The notes beneath the pieces were generated by a model. The model was not told the origin of the DNA and searched no databases. It saw nothing but the letters and a program-made list of their open reading frames with translations. From Methanocaldococcus sp. FS406-22 (GTDB taxonomy: Archaea > AGJL01 > Methanococci > Methanococcales > Methanocaldococcaceae): a stretch of 64,000 nt of DNA. Location of the stretch: positions 1,374,729 to 1,438,728 of the forward strand of contig NC_013887.1 in assembly GCF_000025525.1 (NCBI RefSeq), read 5' to 3'. The position numbers were made by a program, and so were the translations under genes. This document shows positions 24,181 to 33,011 of this stretch, piece after piece (the first letter of the stretch is position 1; every line of letters begins with the position of its first letter).

Positions 24181-24211
24181 CTATAAAAAAGATATGGAAG
24201 TCTTTTTATAG
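24181..24211 (+). terminator. Hairpin after the sulfur-carrier unit
   Basis: CTATAAAAAGA (24181-24191) and TCTTTTTATAG (24201-24211) are exact inverted repeats around a nine-base loop, 13 bases after the stop of the preceding gene. It may help end transcription or be an outer arm of the adjacent MITE. Confidence 0.4.
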
Positions 24212-24320
24212 TATTTTTCAAAATACATTGGAATAACTAAGGTATTAATGGACGCCTTCCTTTGGGAAGACGTTCAAATATTCCTTATAACTTTTAATAA
24301 GTTTTGAAAAACACTTATAG
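24207..24320. mobile_element. MITE-like element, family 1 (copy 1)
   Basis: This element is bounded by TATAGTATTTTTCAAAA on the left and TTTTGAAAAACACTTATAG on the right. The interior has an exact hairpin GTCTTCCCAAAGGAAGGC when read on the minus strand (around 24252-24272). Read in reverse, it aligns from end to end with the element at 28956-29067, and its interior matches the one at 55222-55339. It has no ORF. The size of about 114 bp and the terminal inverted repeats fit a non-autonomous transposon. Confidence 0.75.
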
Positions 24321-24343
24321 TTCTAATTATTACGGTGAATTAT

Positions 24344-25078
24344 ATGAAGGCAGTATTTATTTATCACAAAAATAATCAAAGAATGGAGAAATTTTATAAA
24401 AACCTTTTGAATGAGCCAGATTTCTGTAGAATTTGTGATGACTGCTATAACTGCAGAGGAAACTGGAGTTTTAAGGATAGTGTGAAAAATATCGTAATTG
24501 ATGAAGTTTATGAAGAATTTGTTGATAATCCCTACGACTATCTTCCAGAACTTCCAGAGGCAGATGTTTGTGTTGCCCAACTCCATGAGGATTTGTTGTA
24601 TGAACTTCCTCTATTGTTAAAAGAAAAAGGGTATAAAGCTTTAATTGTTCCTTCTGAAACTCCTCATGATTTATCCTTAGCATTGAGGAGGGATTTAAAG
24701 AGAGTCTGCAGTGAGTATAATATTGAGTTCGAAAACCCGAAACCGTTCTGTTCATTAGAGAGGAGAGAGGGCAATGAATATATAAATAAATTTATCGATT
24801 ACTTTAAGATAGGAAAACCAGAGTTAGAGATAGAAGTTGAAAATGGCATTATTAAAGATGTTAAGGTTAAAATCTCTGCTCCTTGTGGAGAGACATATTA
24901 TATAGCTAAGAGGTTGAAAGGAAAGGCTATAGATGATTTAAAGGAAGAGATAGCAAATGCCCACCACAACTATCCATGTTTAGCAAGTATGGAGATAGAT
25001 AAAGAGTTGGGAGATACTATTTTACATAAGGCTGGGTATATTGCAATTAAGGCAGTTGAAAATGCTCTTAAAAGATAA
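24344..25078 (+). CDS. DUF166-family protein with N-terminal cysteine cluster
   Basis: This 244-residue protein fits the archaeal DUF166 family. An N-terminal cysteine set FCRICDDCYNCRGNW (about 26-40) suggests an Fe-S or zinc site. The segment ALIVPSETPHDLS lies near 105 and SAPCGETYYIAKRL near 182. The C-terminal half contains HHNYPCLASMEID. The ATG at 24344 follows a GGTG site. No enzymatic role is known to me for this family. It is isolated between a MITE and a hairpin. Confidence 0.7.
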   Translation: MKAVFIYHKNNQRMEKFYKNLLNEPDFCRICDDCYNCRGNWSFKDSVKNIVIDEVYEEFVDNPYDYLPELPEADVCVAQLHEDLLYELPLLLKEKGYKALIVPSETPHDLSLALRRDLKRVCSEYNIEFENPKPFCSLERREGNEYINKFIDYFKIGKPELEIEVENGIIKDVKVKISAPCGETYYIAKRLKGKAIDDLKEEIANAHHNYPCLASMEIDKELGDTILHKAGYIAIKAVENALKR

Positions 25079-25087
25079 TTTAAATTT

Positions 25088-25114
25088 TTATGGTTGTGCA
25101 ATAATTTTCACAAC
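25088..25114 (+). terminator. Short hairpin after the DUF166 gene
   Basis: GTTGTG (25093-25098) and CACAAC (25109-25114) form a stem starting 15 bases after the stop codon, with T-rich sequence downstream. The arm is a shortened form of the ATGGTTGTG motif seen at 5191 and 22502. A terminator function is inferred from position. Confidence 0.4.
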
Positions 25115-25200
25115 TTAGTAATATTTATATATTTGTTTTTTTATTCTATTATATGTAGCTAAAAGGATTCATATAACCCAAATACAATGCAGGTGGAAGA

Positions 25201-25608
25201 ATGAAAAAACTCTTAATGGCAGTATTAGGAATTGCTTTAATTAGCATGGTTTATGCCTTTCCACCATGGATGGCATACCAAACTCAAACTACTGAAAATA
25301 CAGACATAAATCCAACTGAAATATTAAAAAAGGCAGAGATTGTACAGTATACAACACCGTTTGGCTATAATATATCTCACTTAGAGATAGATGGACAAAT
25401 AGTTGGAGTTTTATGGGGAGACGTTAATTTAGATAAAGTAACTGTTGGAAAACCTTTCTACACTCCATTTGGAGAGAGATATCCCCTCTACTACAACGGG
25501 GAGTTGGTTGGATTTGTGTTTGCCAATCATCCAGGTTATTACTATGCCCACGGTCATGGAATGAGAGGGGGATGCTGTCCTTGTGGATGTTGTTATTGGC
25601 AACAATAA
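25201..25608 (+). CDS. Secreted small protein with His/Cys-rich tail
   Basis: This 135-residue protein starts with a clear signal peptide (MKKLLMAVLGIALISMVYA, then FPPWM). Its body contains two similar segments, YTTPFGYNISHLEIDGQIVG and YTPFGERYPLYYNGELVG, suggesting an internal repeat. It ends with a metal-binding type tail, HGHGMRGGCCPCGCC. It is probably a cell-surface metal-binding protein. No family is recognised. A 45-residue membrane protein gene follows 11 bases later. Confidence 0.7.
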   Translation: MKKLLMAVLGIALISMVYAFPPWMAYQTQTTENTDINPTEILKKAEIVQYTTPFGYNISHLEIDGQIVGVLWGDVNLDKVTVGKPFYTPFGERYPLYYNGELVGFVFANHPGYYYAHGHGMRGGCCPCGCCYWQQ

Positions 25609-25619
25609 GGGTGTGAGAT

Positions 25620-25757
25620 ATGCCAATGTGTCACTATAATTACGCTTTCTTTCCATTTTTCTTTTATAGATTTTTCTGGATAGTTATTTGGATATTAATA
25701 TTGGCAATTGGAATTTACGTATTATTGTCTATTATTCCAAAGAGGAGTAGTAAATAA
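25620..25757 (+). CDS. 45-residue single-span membrane protein
   Basis: A short frame from the ATG at 25620 to TAA at 25757 encodes 45 residues: a polar start with a CHYNY segment, an aromatic stretch (AFFPFFFYRFFW), a strong transmembrane helix (about 20-39) and a basic end PKRSSK. A GGGTGTGAG site precedes the start at good distance. It lies 11 bases after the His/Cys-rich secreted protein and may anchor or assist it. It has the look of a real small gene, but only length, start site and composition support it. Confidence 0.6.
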   Translation: MPMCHYNYAFFPFFFYRFFWIVIWILILAIGIYVLLSIIPKRSSK

Positions 25758-25812
25758 AGAATTAAGTTTAAATAACACCAAATATTAAAAATTTTGTTAT
25801 TGAGGTGATAAT

Positions 25813-26847
25813 ATGTGGAAGAAACTGCTATTGCTATTGCTAATGGCAATTCCAATGGTTTCTGCAAACTTTGCAACAGATGTAGTTTTAGTTAGTGACA
25901 ACTGTGCAGACCAGTGCTGTGCTTTAGAGGTTGCAAATGCTTTAAATGCAACAGTGATAACAACTGAATGGGGTATCTACAACGAAAGTGTAGTTAATGA
26001 GATTTTGGCTTTGAACCCTACTAAGGTCATAATCATCGGAGGACCTTTGGCAGTAGTTGAGAATTACACAACTGCATTAGAAAATGCAGGGATAACTGTT
26101 GAGAGAATTGGTGGGAAAACAAGATACGAGACAAATGCTAATGTAACATTAAGATTCCAAAACCAGTTTAGGTATGCTTATGGAAATAATACAACTGCAT
26201 GCGTTTGCTATGGATTTGATGATATTGCCTTAAATGAAACAATGGAGTTAATAAAGAATGGAACCTGTTTGGTCTTATTAACAAATGGAGTAAATTTAAC
26301 TGTCGAACCACAAAAATTGCAGTTAAAAATAAATAAAGTTGAGATTGTTGAAAATCCAATCTGTCCATTCTGCAACTATTCAAAGCTGATGTTGAAATTG
26401 CAGAAGAATGGATTAAAAATTGAAATTAAACAAATCCCAAAAGTTAAAGTTAAGTTAATGCTACAACATAGAATAAAAATGATGGAAAGAAGAATATTCA
26501 TGTTAAAGAGAATGGGTGTTAATGTTACTGACTTAGAAGAGAAGTTGAAAGAAGTTGAAGAGTTAATAAAACAAAACAGATACCAAGATGCTTACAGAAT
26601 AATGGTTCAACTTCAAGGAGAACAGATGGCAATGGTTAAATTACATTTACACCCAGGAGGACATGGAATGGCTAAAGGTAGAATTAATGCAATGATAGCT
26701 AATGCTTCTCATGTATATCATCAAAACGCTAACACTTCAAAAATAGGTATTGGAGGAGTAAACGCCCCACATATCTATCATCAGAATATAAATAACACAC
26801 AAATAGATGTTGGAAAGGCAAATATTTCATATGTTCATAATAAATAA
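25813..26847 (+). CDS. Exported protein with cell-wall-binding-like repeat and tandem C-terminal repeats
   Basis: This 344-residue protein has a signal peptide (1-19) and a segment VIIIGGPLAVVENYTTALEN (about 75-94) followed by VERIGGKTRYETN. This is the pattern of the cell-wall-binding type 2 repeat. Cysteine pairs occur at DNCADQCCAL and CPFCNYS. A basic helical, coiled-coil-like stretch spans about 205-285. The tail has two or three degenerate units of about 21 residues with HVYHQN / HIYHQN. It is likely an envelope protein with metal- or S-layer-related role. Gene order with the lipoprotein and polyferredoxin downstream suggests a membrane redox or envelope assembly. Confidence 0.7.
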   Translation: MWKKLLLLLLMAIPMVSANFATDVVLVSDNCADQCCALEVANALNATVITTEWGIYNESVVNEILALNPTKVIIIGGPLAVVENYTTALENAGITVERIGGKTRYETNANVTLRFQNQFRYAYGNNTTACVCYGFDDIALNETMELIKNGTCLVLLTNGVNLTVEPQKLQLKINKVEIVENPICPFCNYSKLMLKLQKNGLKIEIKQIPKVKVKLMLQHRIKMMERRIFMLKRMGVNVTDLEEKLKEVEELIKQNRYQDAYRIMVQLQGEQMAMVKLHLHPGGHGMAKGRINAMIANASHVYHQNANTSKIGIGGVNAPHIYHQNINNTQIDVGKANISYVHNK

Positions 26848-26929
26848 ATTTTCATAATATTAATTTATTTTTTTAAATGGCAATGGTTGTTAATATAATT
26901 GTCCCAACTGTGAGGATAAGGTGAGGTAA

Positions 26930-27655
26930 ATGAGTGATATTCTGAAATTGTTGGTAGTATCATTAATCGCTTCTATGATTTTTTTAGCAGGATGCGTAAC
27001 TCAAAATACAGAAAATGCCCAAATGCAAAATAATCAAAATCAAATATTAGAAAATGAAAAAGTAGTAGAAAATAATGGAGATATAAATGTTAGTTTAATC
27101 TATAAAAATATAAATGCTTTACCAAAACAACCAATAAGTGAAGAAGAAAAAGAAGGACTCATTGAGATGAGAGAGGAGGAAAAATTGGCAAGAGATGTTT
27201 ATCTAACTTTATATAATAAATGGAAACTGCAAATATTTAAGAACATTGCTGAAAGTGAGCAAACACATACAGATTCAGTTAAATACCTCTTAGAAAAATA
27301 TGGTATCCCAGACCCAGTTAAAAGTGATGAGATTGGAAAATTCTCAAATCCGAAGTTTGAGGAGTTATATAAAAAATTAGTTGAAAAAGGTAATAAATCA
27401 GTTGTTGATGCATTGATAGTTGGAGCAACTATTGAAGATTTGGATATTGCTGATTTAGAACATTGGATAAACAAAACTGACAATGAAGATATAAAATTTG
27501 TTTATGAAAACTTGATGAAAGGTTCAAGAAACCATTTAAGGGCTTTTATTAGAATGCTAAACAATTATGGGACTAATTACAGCCCTCAATATATAAGCAG
27601 GGAGGAATATGAGCAGATAATTAATAGTCAAATGGAGAGGGGGATTAAAAAATGA
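26930..27655 (+). CDS. Lipoprotein with DUF2202 ferritin-like domain
   Basis: The 241-residue protein has a lipoprotein signal ending in FLAGC (about 18-22), then an Asn/Gln-rich linker and a ferritin-like four-helix domain (about 70-225) typical of DUF2202. It has [18 protein letters not shown] with paired glutamates, [14 protein letters not shown] with Glu and His, and EHWINKTDN. These residues could hold a di-iron site outside the cell membrane. It overlaps the next gene by 4 bases. A surface-anchored di-iron protein may scavenge oxygen or metal; that is inference. Confidence 0.75.
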   Translation: MSDILKLLVVSLIASMIFLAGCVTQNTENAQMQNNQNQILENEKVVENNGDINVSLIYKNINALPKQPISEEEKEGLIEMREEEKLARDVYLTLYNKWKLQIFKNIAESEQTHTDSVKYLLEKYGIPDPVKSDEIGKFSNPKFEELYKKLVEKGNKSVVDALIVGATIEDLDIADLEHWINKTDNEDIKFVYENLMKGSRNHLRAFIRMLNNYGTNYSPQYISREEYEQIINSQMERGIKK

Positions 27656-28251
27656 AATACCTAAAATATTTCCTATTTGTTCTTACTTTTTTAATAATAG
27701 TAAATACAATTTATGCATGGAATGATTGTCCTTTTGGAAGGGTTAATTGCACATATCCGGGAGAGTGTGGAAGGTATATAGACACCAATCATAATGGGAT
27801 TTGCGACCATAGTGAGCCAGCTCCAACTACTACAGAAAGTTTGAGTATAGAGAAAACAAATACAGACAATGAAAACATACAATTAACAGAGGAGTTAATT
27901 GATGAGTATGTAAATATTTCTGGTAAAGAGTTAAAATCATACACAATAAAAGAAATCTGCAATAAATATGGAATAAATCCAAATTGTTTAAAGGAAAAGC
28001 TGAAAATTGACGTTCCAGATGATACAACTTTTGAAGAGATAAAAGAGGTTTATGGCATTCCACCAAGTGTTGTTAAAGAGGCAATTGTTGAGTGCATGAT
28101 TGAAGAAGGAAAGATTAAGCTGAATACAACTCAAAACCAAACATCCGATAATACAGTCAATAACAACAAAGATACCTCAATAATTGACAAAATAATATCC
28201 TTTCTATTCTCAACAATAAATTTGAGAGACTTGTTATTTGGGTGGTTATAA
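27652..28251 (+). CDS. Exported cysteine-containing protein preceding polyferredoxin
   Basis: This 199-residue protein has a signal peptide (about 1-23), then a cysteine-rich segment [26 protein letters not shown] (about 26-60). The DTNHNGICD piece resembles a calcium-binding dockerin-like loop and is common ahead of NapH-type membrane ferredoxins. The central part has two helices with [19 protein letters not shown] short hydrophobic end may anchor it. It overlaps the gene before by 4 bases and abuts the NapH-like gene directly, so the three are one unit. Confidence 0.65.
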   Translation: MKYLKYFLFVLTFLIIVNTIYAWNDCPFGRVNCTYPGECGRYIDTNHNGICDHSEPAPTTTESLSIEKTNTDNENIQLTEELIDEYVNISGKELKSYTIKEICNKYGINPNCLKEKLKIDVPDDTTFEEIKEVYGIPPSVVKEAIVECMIEEGKIKLNTTQNQTSDNTVNNNKDTSIIDKIISFLFSTINLRDLLFGWL

Positions 28252-28943
28252 ATGGATAAGATTCAGATATTGAGGAAGATTTCTCAAACATTCTTTTTTA
28301 TCTATTTTGTTTTTCTGACAAGTTTTTGTTTGTGTTTCTTTGGATTGATTGAGAAATTTATCTTAAAGGGACTATTGGGCAGTTGATAGTTAAGTTAATT
28401 GTTATTGTAGCTTTAACTTTAATATTTGGTAGAGTATTTTGTGGTTGGATGTGTCCATTTGGATTTTTATTTGATTTGGTTTATAAATTGAGAGTAAAAC
28501 TCTTTAAGTTAAAAAAACTACCAAGAGTTGATGAAAAAATCCACAACAAATTAATCTATTTTAAGTATGTTATATTGGTTTTGGTAGTTTTAGCATATTT
28601 ATCTGGAATTAAAATAGTTGATTCCTATATACTGGCATGTCTATTATTAGCTCTGTTTTTAATTTTAGGATTTATTTATCCAAGATTCTTCTGTAAATAT
28701 GTCTGCCCAGTAGGGGCTGTGTTAAGTATATTTGCAAGATTCTCAATCTTTAAGTTGAGAGTTGATAAAGATAGGTGTGTTAAGTGTAGATTATGTGAGT
28801 TTAGATGCCCTATGCAGATAAAAATTGTTGATACAGAGAAGATAAATCAGATGGAGTGCGTAAGATGCTTTGAGTGCATGAGTGCATGTAGGAAAAATGC
28901 ATTATCATTTTCAACTATTTTCAATAGGAAAGGGAAAAATTAG
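28252..28943 (+). pseudogene. NapH-like membrane polyferredoxin, frameshifted
   Basis: The ATG at 28252 opens a frame of 43 codons with one membrane span that stops at TGA within 28382-28384. A second frame (28383-28943) continues with FGRVFCGWMCPFGFLFD (NapH-type), three more spans and two ferredoxin motifs, CVKCRLCEFRCP and CVRCFECMSAC. Adding one G in the GGG run at about 28368 joins them into about 230 residues with no other change. So either a base is missing from the read or the gene is broken. Intact, it would carry electrons through the membrane and might serve the upstream exported proteins. Confidence 0.75.
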
Positions 28944-28955
28944 TTTATTTAGTTT

Positions 28956-29067
28956 TATAGTGTTTTTCAAAATTTATTAAAATTAATAAGGAATATTTAA
29001 ATCTCTAATTTTAAGAAGCAGTTCATCAGTGCCTTAGTTATACTAAAGTATTTTGAAAAACACTATA
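28956..29067. mobile_element. MITE-like element, family 1 (copy 2)
   Basis: A perfect 18-bp terminal inverted repeat (TATAGTGTTTTTCAAAAT at 28956-28973 and its complement at 29050-29067) bounds 112 bp without any ORF. The interior, including AATAAGGAATATTT and CCTTAGTTAT, aligns with the reverse of copy 1. It lies 13 bases after the polyferredoxin gene. The perfect ends suggest that this is the youngest copy in the window. Confidence 0.8.
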
Positions 29068-29142
29068 TTTTAATGTTTGTGTTTTACAATAATCTCTATA
29101 TATTCCGTCTCTAATTTAGGAACTTTTTTTTGAAATAATTAA

Positions 29143-29171
29143 CGAAATTCGGACAGTTAGTTTATTATATC
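29143..29171 (+). promoter_or_regulatory. Ptr2-like operator and TATA of the first fprA gene
   Basis: CGAAATTCGGAC at 29143-29154 is a near-palindrome matching the redox-gene operator of this window. TTTATTATATCC at 29160-29171 is the probable TATA. The spacing of operator to TATA is the same as for the hemerythrin and ferritin-like genes. The rest of the 28944-29233 gap holds the MITE at 28956 and no gene. Confidence 0.5.
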
Positions 29172-29233
29172 CTCTAAGACAAAAGTAAATAAGTATGCAA
29201 GGTTAAGAATAAATTTTAGTAGGGTGGAAAGAT

Positions 29234-30475
29234 ATGAAAGCAGATGCTGTTAAAATAGCTGATGGTGTATATTGGGTGGGGGTTTTAGACTGGGATATAA
29301 GAATGTATCACGGCTACACATTGAAAGGAACAACATACAACGCCTACTTAGTCTTTGGAGACGAAAAAGTTGCTTTAATAGATAACACATATCCAGGAAC
29401 CTCTGCTCAAATGTGGGGGAGGATAAAAGATGCTTTTGAAAAAGAGGGGAGGGAATTTAAGATTGATGTAATCGTTCAAAACCACGTTGAAAAAGACCAC
29501 AGTGGAGCTCTACCAGAAATCCACAAAAAGTTCCCAGAAGCTCCTATATACTGTACTGAAGTGGCAGTTGAAGGGCTTAAAAAGCACTATCCATCATTAA
29601 AAGATGCCCCATTCAAAGTAGTTCATACAGGAGATACAGTCGATTTAGGAGGAAAGACATTAACGTTCTTAGAAGCTCCTCTATTACATTGGCCAGATAG
29701 CATGTTCACATTCTACAACGAAGGAGGGATTTTATTCTCAAACGATGCATTTGGACAACATCTTTGTTATCCAGCACATAAGAGATTCGATACAGATATT
29801 CCAGAGCACGTGTTGATGGATGCAAACCAAAAATTCTATGCTAATTTAATAACCCCATTATCAAAGTTGGTTTTGAAGAAATTTGAGGAAGTTATTCAGT
29901 TAGGATTGTTGGATAAGATAAAGATGATTGCTCCATCACACGGGCAGATATGGACGGACCCAATGAAGGTTATTAAGGCATATCAAGACTTTGCTACAGG
30001 TAAGGCAGCTAAGGATAAGGCAGTTATCGTCTACGACACAATGCACTACTCAACCCAAAAGATGGCTCATGCATTTGCAGAGGGATTGATGAGTGAAGGA
30101 ATTGATGTTGTAATGTACTATTTGCATTACGATGAGAGAAGTGAGATTGTTAAGGATATCTTAGATGCTAAGGCAGTTCTCTTTGGGATTCCAACAATCT
30201 ATGATGAGCCATATCCATCAATTGGAGATATAATTTATTACCTAAAAGGATTGAAGTTTAATAGAACAGGATTTAAGAGATTAGCTATTGCTTTTGGTTC
30301 AATGGGTGGAGAAGGAGGAGCTGTTGCTAAAATTGCTGAAGAGTTAGCAAAATGTGGGTTTGAGGTTATAAATCAATATGAACTCTACTATGTCCCAACA
30401 GAGGATGAGCTAACGAACTGCTATAACATGGGTAAGGAGTTGGCTAAGAGAATTAAGGAGTTGAAGATTGAATAA
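29234..30475 (+). CDS. fprA: F420H2 oxidase (FprA), diiron flavoprotein 1
   Basis: The 413-residue protein joins a metallo-beta-lactamase-type diiron domain (about 1-255) to a flavodoxin domain (about 260-405). The iron ligand motif HVEKDHSG lies near 86-93, with further histidines in LLHWPD and PSHGQI. The FMN site starts [12 protein letters not shown]. FprA of methanogens takes electrons directly from F420H2 and reduces O2 to water, so it protects anaerobes in the cytoplasm. A second copy lies at 36309. A 15-base operator-TATA unit sits upstream. Function is well established for the family. Confidence 0.92.
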   Translation: MKADAVKIADGVYWVGVLDWDIRMYHGYTLKGTTYNAYLVFGDEKVALIDNTYPGTSAQMWGRIKDAFEKEGREFKIDVIVQNHVEKDHSGALPEIHKKFPEAPIYCTEVAVEGLKKHYPSLKDAPFKVVHTGDTVDLGGKTLTFLEAPLLHWPDSMFTFYNEGGILFSNDAFGQHLCYPAHKRFDTDIPEHVLMDANQKFYANLITPLSKLVLKKFEEVIQLGLLDKIKMIAPSHGQIWTDPMKVIKAYQDFATGKAAKDKAVIVYDTMHYSTQKMAHAFAEGLMSEGIDVVMYYLHYDERSEIVKDILDAKAVLFGIPTIYDEPYPSIGDIIYYLKGLKFNRTGFKRLAIAFGSMGGEGGAVAKIAEELAKCGFEVINQYELYYVPTEDELTNCYNMGKELAKRIKELKIE

Positions 30476-30827
30476 ACTCTTCCTTTATTTTTATTTTGTT
30501 TTTATTTTTGAACAGAGTATTTGTATATTTATATTAACAACATCAAAATAATTAATGAGTATATGAGAAAATCATAAGATATAGGGGATAAAATATCGAT
30601 ATTGACAAAATTTTTAGTTATTAATTAAAAATATGTCGAATTTCGAACCATTATTGTTATATAATCATGATTTATTATAACTATAGTGGTATTTCAAAAA
30701 ACGAACTACATAGAAATAGGTATGGTTTTTATCTTTAATTGATTTTATATTGTGATATCCATATTATTGAATATTTAATTTAAATATTCTTAAACTATTA
30801 TAAAGAAAATTTAATTTGGTGACAATT
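30476..30827 (+). promoter_or_regulatory. Hemerythrin promoter with Ptr2-like operator
   Basis: GTCGAATTTCGAACC at 30635-30649 is directly followed by ATTATTGTTATATAATC, in which TTATATAAT (about 30656-30664) is the TATA box. The ferritin-like gene upstream region (31295-31324) repeats this operator-plus-TATA block almost base for base. The leader to the ATG at 30828 is about 140 bases and holds no gene; GGTG precedes the ATG. The remainder of the gap after fprA is featureless AT-rich DNA. Confidence 0.6.
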
Positions 30828-31268
30828 ATGAAAGAAATAATCAAATGGAGCAAAGATTTTGAGACTGGAATTAAAGCATTTGATGATGAGCATAAATTTT
30901 TAGTTAAAACTTTAAATGAAATCTATAATTTGTTAAATGAGGGAAAAAGAGAAGAAGCAAAGGAATTATTAAAAAGAAGAGTTGTTAATTATGCTGCAAA
31001 GCATTTTAAGCATGAAGAGGAAATTATGGAAAAGTATGGCTACCCTGATTTGGAAAGGCATAGAAAAACCCATGAAGTTTTTGTTAAAACAGTTATAGAA
31101 AAATTACTACCAAAGATTGAAGAAGGTTCAGAGAATGATTTTAGAAGTGCTTTATCTTTTTTAGTTGGATGGCTCACAATGCACATAGCAAAGCCAGATA
31201 AGAAGTATGGAGAGTGGTTTAAAGAGAAAGGTATTGTTATCGAGGATGAGATGGTAGATATTGATTAA
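30828..31268 (+). CDS. Bacteriohemerythrin-type oxygen-binding protein
   Basis: The 146-residue protein is a hemerythrin. The start is [23 protein letters not shown], and the complete di-iron ligand set is visible: the His of [21 protein letters not shown] and HIAKPDKKY. Length is normal. Hemerythrins bind O2 reversibly; in anaerobes they are thought to deliver or buffer oxygen for detoxifying oxidases. It lies among O2-removing genes and shares their operator. The ATG at 30828 is chosen over upstream TTG/GTG codons because of the GGTG site. Confidence 0.92.
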   Translation: MKEIIKWSKDFETGIKAFDDEHKFLVKTLNEIYNLLNEGKREEAKELLKRRVVNYAAKHFKHEEEIMEKYGYPDLERHRKTHEVFVKTVIEKLLPKIEEGSENDFRSALSFLVGWLTMHIAKPDKKYGEWFKEKGIVIEDEMVDID

Positions 31269-31294
31269 ATTTTGAATTAATCCATCATAAATAT

Positions 31295-31324
31295 ATCGAA
31301 TTTCGAACCATTAATGTTATATAA
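31295..31324 (+). promoter_or_regulatory. Ptr2-like operator and TATA of ferritin-like gene
   Basis: ATCGAATTTCGAACC (31295-31309) followed by ATTAATGTTATATAATCG is nearly the same as the hemerythrin promoter. The match extends over the operator, the spacer and the TATA box, which suggests a common regulator or a duplicated promoter. Confidence 0.6.
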
Positions 31325-31376
31325 TCGTAGATGTTTATTGTATTATGTAATAATTAAAAAAATAAAAGGTGAGATG

Positions 31377-31802
31377 ATGGAATTGGATTTAATAAATGAA
31401 CACAAAATAGGAGTAACAAAAGGAACAGAGTTAGAGAAAGAAGTTCAGGCAAACTTTGAGGGGGAGTGTAAGGAGGTTGGATTATACTTAGCTATGGCAA
31501 GACAGGCTCAAAGAGAAGGATTACCAGAGGTTGCTGAGGTTTTGATAAGGATAGCAATGGAAGAAGCTCAACATGCTGCACACTTTGCTGAAATGAACGG
31601 TTTAATTTCAGAAAACTTAAAGGAAAACATTGAAATGATGTTAAAAGGAGAATGTATGGCAAACAAAGAGAAAAAAGCTGCTGCAACAAAGGCAAAAGAG
31701 TTGGGAATAGACCCAGCTCACGACTTCTTTGATGAATCAAGTAGAGATGAGGCAAGACATGCAAAAATGTTAAAAGGAATTTTGGAAAGATACTTTAAAT
31801 AA
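31377..31802 (+). CDS. Rubrerythrin-like di-iron protein without rubredoxin domain
   Basis: This protein of about 141 residues has the rubrerythrin four-helix di-iron domain: [32 protein letters not shown] and the late [14 protein letters not shown]. It has no C-terminal rubredoxin. I place the start at the second ATG (31377), behind GGTGAG; a longer frame from 31314 would run into the operator-TATA region. The likely role is peroxide reduction or iron handling, needing an external electron donor such as the rubredoxins encoded nearby. Confidence 0.85.
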   Translation: MELDLINEHKIGVTKGTELEKEVQANFEGECKEVGLYLAMARQAQREGLPEVAEVLIRIAMEEAQHAAHFAEMNGLISENLKENIEMMLKGECMANKEKKAAATKAKELGIDPAHDFFDESSRDEARHAKMLKGILERYFK

Positions 31803-31868
31803 ATCTTTTACTTTATTTTTATTCTTTTTTATTTATAATCATCAAATTAAAAATTTTAAGGTAATATT

Positions 31869-32408
31869 ATGAAAGTTGAACTAAAAGCAAGGGGGATTGA
31901 AGAACTTTCTAAGATATTTTGTGAAGGTGATTTTATAATTACAGATGACAGTGAATTGATAAATGAAGCAGTTGAATATTTAAAGAAGGAATTTAATGAA
32001 GATAAAAAGGAAAAGAGAAAATATATTCCGTTGGAACTTTTTAAGGCAGTTGTGTTCATAATGATGAAAAAAATTAAAGAGTTAGATAGTGAAATAACCT
32101 TGTATGACATTGGTTATGAGTTTGGAAAGCATTTAAATCCAAAAAAATACACTGATTTGAAAAAATTTTTTAAAAGGAACAATTTAGGAATTTTAAAGAT
32201 TGAAAGCAGAAAGCCATTAATTTTAAAGGTTGAAAACTGCGCTTTTTGTGAGGATTTAAATTTTGATGAACCAATATGCTATTTTGATGCTGGATTAATT
32301 GCAGGAGCTTTTGAGTGTATATTAGAAAAGCCAGTTGTTGTAGATGAAATAAAATGCATGGCAAAGGGAGATGATGCATGTTATTTTAAAGTTGAAGTTG
32401 TTAAATAA
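31869..32408 (+). CDS. V4R-domain protein (small-molecule or metal sensor)
   Basis: The 179-residue protein ends in a V4R (4-vinyl reductase-like) domain: SCAF-type cysteines as CAFCEDLN, ICYFDAGLIAGAFECIL and the CMAKGDDACYFKV end. The conserved cysteines could bind zinc or an iron-sulfur cluster. A related gene is at 49853 on the minus strand. Such proteins bind hydrophobic or tetrapyrrole-like ligands. Its last codons overlap by 28 bases the 3' end of a CBS gene on the opposite strand, so the two genes converge. Confidence 0.8.
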   Translation: MKVELKARGIEELSKIFCEGDFIITDDSELINEAVEYLKKEFNEDKKEKRKYIPLELFKAVVFIMMKKIKELDSEITLYDIGYEFGKHLNPKKYTDLKKFFKRNNLGILKIESRKPLILKVENCAFCEDLNFDEPICYFDAGLIAGAFECILEKPVVVDEIKCMAKGDDACYFKVEVVK

Positions 32409-32755
32409 TTTAATAAATCAAAAACACTTAGAGTTCCCACAACTTTATAGTCTTCATTAACAACAGGGTATGCAATATCCTCCTTTTTAATCATCTCTTC
32501 TATAATTTCTTCTGTTAGTTCATCATCCTCTTTTAACACTTTTATTTCATCAATAAACAACATCAAATCTTCAATTTTTGAATGCTTGCAACCTATAAGC
32601 AAATCAAGAGCTGTTATCCATCCAACTAATTTTCCATCTTCTACAACTGGAGCGTAGTTTTTCTTTTCTTTATAGAGAATTTGAACGACTTCTCCACCAA
32701 TGTCATTTGGGGAGATTTTTATAAAATTTCTATTCATAACTTCTTTAACTTTCAT
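32381..32755 (-). CDS. Two-CBS-domain protein
   Basis: This 124-residue protein is a CBS pair. The first repeat (about 1-55) starts MKVKEVMNRNFIKISPND and has APVVEDGKLVGWITALDLL. The second (about 62-120) has YPVVNEDYKVVGTLSVFDLL. CBS pairs bind adenosine nucleotides and act as energy sensors. No catalytic domain is attached. It converges on the V4R gene with a 28-base overlap. Confidence 0.88.
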   Translation of the reverse strand: MKVKEVMNRNFIKISPNDIGGEVVQILYKEKKNYAPVVEDGKLVGWITALDLLIGCKHSKIEDLMLFIDEIKVLKEDDELTEEIIEEMIKKEDIAYPVVNEDYKVVGTLSVFDLLNYLTTSTLK

Positions 32756-32878
32756 TGTTATCCCTCAATTTTATGTTATTTGAAAAATTAATATTTGGAA
32801 TTAATTAGTCTTATAATTATAAAAAATTTTTAGTAAGATATATATACTCAATAATGAAGAAATTAATTTTAGGGAGTT

Positions 32879-32995
32879 TATGGTGCTTTTCAAAACCCCT
32901 TGCAGAATAATATGTAAAACCATAGTACTTTTGCCCTATTGATGTACCCTCAATACAAAAAGTGAGGTTGTCAAGGCAAACTTTGAAAGCACAAA
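32879..32995. mobile_element. MITE-like element, divergent copy 3 with element-A-like core
   Basis: The ends TATGGTGCTTTTCAAAA (from 32879) and TTTGAAAGCACAAA (to about 32995) are imperfect inverted repeats related to TATAGTGTTTTTCAAAA of family 1. The core has ACCATAGTACTTTTGCCC and CTATTGATGTACCC (32919-32949), a degenerate match to the element A hairpin at 11011. No ORF is present. It lies just before the AhpD-like gene and could affect its promoter. Confidence 0.55.
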
Positions 32996-33011
32996 TTTTG
33001 AGGTGATGAAA

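Noticed and set aside
28252-28400. Selenocysteine or programmed frameshift in the NapH-like gene
   Set aside because: The first frame meets TGA and the continuation lies in another frame, so readthrough would not join the parts. No slippery heptamer or SECIS-like hairpin is evident.
31314-31376. Longer N-terminus of the ferritin-like protein
   Set aside because: It would start within the TATA region of its own promoter; the GGTGAG site supports ATG 31374 or 31377.
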